From positions 1 to 7,949 of the forward strand of contig JAJYBT010000079.1 in assembly GCA_021778875.1 (NCBI GenBank): 7,949 nt of DNA, written 5' to 3'. Under the pieces are notes generated by a model. That model saw only the letters and a program-made list of their open reading frames with translations. It did not search any database and had not been told where the DNA came from. Origin of the DNA: Acidobacteriota bacterium. Lineage in GTDB: Bacteria; Acidobacteriota; Terriglobia; Terriglobales; Acidobacteriaceae. The translations under genes were made by a program, and so were the position numbers. Every line of letters begins with the position of its first letter. Positions within the stretch are counted from its first letter, which is position 1. This document shows, one piece after another, positions 5,691-7,949 of this stretch.

Positions 5691-5722
5691 GGTCCTTTCG
5701 CGCTGTTCATCCTGAAAGGGCC
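5691..5722 (+). promoter_or_regulatory. Leader hairpin before the ychF-like gene
   Basis: GGTCCTTTC (5691-5699) pairs with GAAAGGGCC (5714-5722) as a 9-bp stem with one G.U wobble and a 14-base loop. It ends five bases before the weak GGA ribosome binding site (5728-5730) and 14 bases before the ATG. It could modulate translation or be the 3' end of the preceding transcript; no T-run follows. Confidence 0.4.
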
Positions 5723-5736
5723 ACGACGGAACGTTC

Positions 5737-6822
5737 ATGAAAACTGGCATCATTGGCCTGCCGCAGGTGGGCAAGACATCGCTGTTCAAGATTCTGACCA
5801 AGGCAAAACTGGAAGAGCGCGGCTACTCCAACCCGCGCGAGGCGCACATCGGCGTGGCCCGCGTGCCCGACGAGCGCCTGGACAAGCTCTCCGCCCTCTA
5901 CTCGCCGAAGAAGACCACCTACGCCACCGTGGAATACGTGGACGTGGCAGCAATCGGGCAGGAGGCGCTGAAGGAGACCGCGTTCCTCACCAGCCTGCGC
6001 AACGTCGACGCGCTCATTCACGTGCTCCGCGCCTTCGAGGACGAGTCCATCCCCCACGTCGGCCCCATCGACCCTTTGCGCGACATCAAGAACGTCGAAT
6101 TCGACCTGATGATCAGCGACCTGACGCAGGTGGAGAAGCGACTGGAGCGCGTCGAAAAGGACCTGAAGAAAGGCCGCACCGGCGAGCTGGAACGCGAACA
6201 GGCCCTGCTCCTGCGCTCAAAAGAAGCGCTGGAAAGCGAGAAGCCGCTGCGCGAACTGGAGATGACGCCCGAAGAAAAAAAGCTCATCAAGGGCTTCATG
6301 TTTCTCTCGCAAAAGCCTGTTCTATATGCAGTTAACATTAGCGAAAGTTCCACGCTCGGCGACGACCTCGACTCCGCCGTGAGCCGCTTCAAACTGGACG
6401 AGGTCGCTCGCCGGCCCAACGCAGGAGCCACGGCCATCTGCGGCAAGGTCGAGGCGGAACTGGCCGAGATGGACGAAGCCGAAGCTGCCGAATTCCTGTC
6501 CAGCTACGGGCTCCATGAGAGCGGGCTGGTGCGCCTCATCCGCAAGAGCTACGAGCTGCTGGGGCTCATCAGCTTCTTCACCGCCGGCGAGGACGAGTGC
6601 CGCGCCTGGACGGTGCCTGCCGGATCAAAAGCCCCACAGGCCGCCGGAGCCATCCACTCGGACCTGGAGCATCACTTCATCCGCGCCGAAACCATCCGCT
6701 GGGATGCCCTGCTCGCCGCGGGCAGTGAGGCAGGTGCGCGTGCCCAGGGTACTTTGCGCCTTGAAGGCAAGGAATACATCGCGCAGGATGGCGACGTGAT
6801 GCACATCAGGCACAGCGGGTAG
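5737..6822 (+). CDS. ychF: YchF/OLA1-like ATPase (P-loop plus TGS domain), divergent
   Basis: YchF (OLA1) is a universally conserved TRAFAC-class ATPase that binds ribosomes and is implicated in stress and redox responses. The 361 residues are the normal length. The order is: P-loop GLPQVGKTS (7-15), switch regions, a charged coiled-coil hairpin (about 125-180), the NxxE nucleotide-specificity motif as NISE (200-203) in place of the GTPase NKxD, and a C-terminal TGS domain (about 278-358) with ISFFTAGEDECRAWTVPAGS and EGKEYIAQDGDVMHIR. H107 in SIPHV corresponds to the catalytic H114 of E. coli YchF. Unusual points: GKTS instead of GKST; no DxxG in switch II (the D is followed by VAA); and the loop that reads GASKGEGLGN in E. 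coli is largely missing. It is therefore a divergent branch, and canonical activity is an inference. GGA at 5728-5730 is a weak ribosome binding site. Confidence 0.9.
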   Translation: MKTGIIGLPQVGKTSLFKILTKAKLEERGYSNPREAHIGVARVPDERLDKLSALYSPKKTTYATVEYVDVAAIGQEALKETAFLTSLRNVDALIHVLRAFEDESIPHVGPIDPLRDIKNVEFDLMISDLTQVEKRLERVEKDLKKGRTGELEREQALLLRSKEALESEKPLRELEMTPEEKKLIKGFMFLSQKPVLYAVNISESSTLGDDLDSAVSRFKLDEVARRPNAGATAICGKVEAELAEMDEAEAAEFLSSYGLHESGLVRLIRKSYELLGLISFFTAGEDECRAWTVPAGSKAPQAAGAIHSDLEHHFIRAETIRWDALLAAGSEAGARAQGTLRLEGKEYIAQDGDVMHIRHSG

Positions 6823-6828
6823 GGGCGG

Positions 6829-7554
6829 ATGCTCAGGCTCTCCATCCTTCTCGGGTTGCTGGCCGCGCTGGCGGATGTTGCCGGCGGACTTGTGCTCGTG
6901 CGCGCTCGCGGCGTGGAGCGCTACCTCCGCTATTTCGTGGCCCTCGGCGCGGGCTTTCTGCTGGCCACCGCCCTGCTCGAAATGACGCCCGAGAGCCTCC
7001 GTGTAAGTCCGCGCCTGGGGCCGATTCTCATCATGGCGGGCTATTGCATTGTGCACCTTCTGGAGCACACCATCGTCGCCCACTTCCACTATGGCGAAGA
7101 GACCCATCTTGGCGAGTTCGTATCAAAGCGCACCGGGTATTCGGTGCTCGGCGGGCTCAGCGTCCATGCCCTCTTTGACGGCGTTGCCATCGGCTCCGGC
7201 TTCGTGGTGAGCAGTGCGCTGGGCTGGCTCATCTTTCTCGCCATCTTTCTGCACAAGGCGCCCGAGGGGTTCACCATGGCCTCTGTCATGCTGGCCAGCG
7301 GACGCAGTCGCGAAGCCGCGTTTTACTCCGCCGTCGCGCTGGCCGCAGCCACACTCGCCGGTGTGCTGGTGATTGAACTGGCGCCTCGCTGGATGCAGTT
7401 TGGATTACCGATCTCTGCCGGAGTGGCGCTTTACGTTGGCGCCAGTGACCTTGTACCGGAGGTCAATCGCGAGCCTGGCATCCGCATGGCGCTGGTGTTC
7501 TTCCTCGGCGTCGCCGGATTTCTGCTGCTGCGCGAACTGCTGCCCGCGCTCTAA
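6829..7554 (+). CDS. ZIP family divalent metal transporter
   Basis: ZIP transporters carry Zn2+, Fe2+ or related metals across the cytoplasmic membrane toward the cytoplasm. The 241-residue protein is almost wholly hydrophobic, with about eight predicted membrane helices. The binuclear metal site is visible: H113 and D117 in HALFDGVAIG (helix 4), and H142 and E146 in HKAPEGF (helix 5). A short histidine-containing loop (H80, H85, H87, H93) precedes helix 4, and YVGASDLVPEV (202-212) is the typical helix 7 region. Aspartate is present where many relatives have glutamate in helix 4. The ATG follows the ychF-like stop by six bases, with AGGGGCGG immediately before it overlapping that stop, so the two genes are probably co-transcribed. 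The substrate cannot be told from sequence. The 3' end overlaps the convergent glycosyltransferase gene by four bases. Confidence 0.9.
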   Translation: MLRLSILLGLLAALADVAGGLVLVRARGVERYLRYFVALGAGFLLATALLEMTPESLRVSPRLGPILIMAGYCIVHLLEHTIVAHFHYGEETHLGEFVSKRTGYSVLGGLSVHALFDGVAIGSGFVVSSALGWLIFLAIFLHKAPEGFTMASVMLASGRSREAAFYSAVALAAATLAGVLVIELAPRWMQFGLPISAGVALYVGASDLVPEVNREPGIRMALVFFLGVAGFLLLRELLPAL

Positions 7555-7949
7555 ACGTGCGTACCCGCAATCTGCACCATATCGCGCGGTGAGCCTATTT
7601 CTCCGTTCATCACCGCACGAACCGAGGCCAGCACGCGCTCCGGCGTAATCAGCCGCATGCACACCGCATCATTACAGGCCGAGTTCTTCTGGTTCGCCGC
7701 CGTCACGCACGGCGAGCAGGAAAGGTCCGCCGTAATCGACTCCGTATTTCCCAGGCTGCCATAAAGCCGCGGTGTCTCCGGACCAAACAGCACAATCGAA
7801 CGGATGGGCGTGATCGCCGAGAAGTGCGCCGGCCCGCTGTCGTTGGTCACCAGCACCGTGGCGATGTTGTAGAGCGCCGTAATGGCCATCAGCTTGTGCA
7901 TCCCGGCAAAGCTGCGAAAACGCGGGTGGCCGACCTTGTCCTGCATGGC
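7551..7949 (-). CDS. Glycosyltransferase family 9 (heptosyltransferase-like), C-terminal part
   Basis: The minus-strand frame is open to the right edge of the window, so the N-terminal part is missing; 132 residues are visible. The core GT9 signature is clear: LVTNDSGPAHFSA, then IVLFGPETPRLYG, then a cysteine cluster (C77, C80, C91 and C96, counted from the methionine at 7946) and the final LITPERVLASVRAVM. GT9 enzymes transfer heptose or related sugars from nucleotide donors to the inner core of lipopolysaccharide at the inner face of the cytoplasmic membrane (WaaC, WaaF and WaaQ are examples). The exact acceptor cannot be read here. The methionine at 7946 is probably internal because conserved GT9 architecture requires an N-terminal half upstream. 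The stop TAG (7551-7553) overlaps the ZIP gene's TAA. Confidence 0.9.
   Translation of the reverse strand, partial: AMQDKVGHPRFRSFAGMHKLMAITALYNIATVLVTNDSGPAHFSAITPIRSIVLFGPETPRLYGSLGNTESITADLSCSPCVTAANQKNSACNDAVCMRLITPERVLASVRAVMNGEIGSPRDMVQIAGTHV

Overview
The window is about 7.9 kb of GC-rich, densely packed bacterial chromosome. The gene content and protein style point to Acidobacteriota, probably a Terriglobia-type genome: a CcmF-CcmH-short CcmI series followed by a carboxypeptidase-regulatory-like membrane protein, intergenic 'CATCCTGAGCG...GGAGTCGAAGGA' elements, and heptamer repeats between genes. This placement is inference from recognition, not from a search. Seven genes run on the plus strand. 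The last gene is on the minus strand and runs off the right edge. I see no tRNA, rRNA, CRISPR array, insertion sequence or prophage gene.

Region 1 (1-2554) is the tail of a System I cytochrome c maturation operon: ccmF (5' end cut off by the window), ccmH, and a short ccmI-like gene. They are translationally coupled through a TGATG and an ATGA overlap, and both downstream starts have strong Shine-Dalgarno sequences. There is no ccmG between ccmF and ccmH. Region 2 (2555-3965) has an intergenic repeat-like hairpin and then a secreted or membrane-anchored beta-domain protein. Its cytoplasmic C-terminal tail carries the same short helical motif as the CcmI-like protein, which suggests a link to the ccm genes. 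A strong 14-bp hairpin without a U-tract follows it.

Region 3 (3966-5640) holds htpX (membrane zinc metalloprotease) and a DUF4149-type four-helix membrane protein. The htpX start is preceded by a run of five 7-bp repeats (GCTAGnn) that contains its ribosome binding site. The gap after htpX holds a different 7-bp repeat family in two opposed blocks, three units one way and seven the other, which form a long inverted repeat. These period-7 tracts on both sides of htpX are the least ordinary structure in the window.

Region 4 (5641-7554) has a ychF-like ATPase gene with a leader hairpin. Its GTPase-type switch regions are clearly divergent. Six bases after its stop comes a ZIP-family metal transporter gene. 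Region 5 (7551-7949) is the C-terminal part of a glycosyltransferase family 9 (heptosyltransferase-like) gene on the minus strand, whose stop codon overlaps that of the ZIP gene.

Most of the window is housekeeping content. I did not find a convincing new multi-gene system. The best leads are the heptamer tracts, the shared CcmI/tail motif, and the altered switch region of the YchF-like protein.
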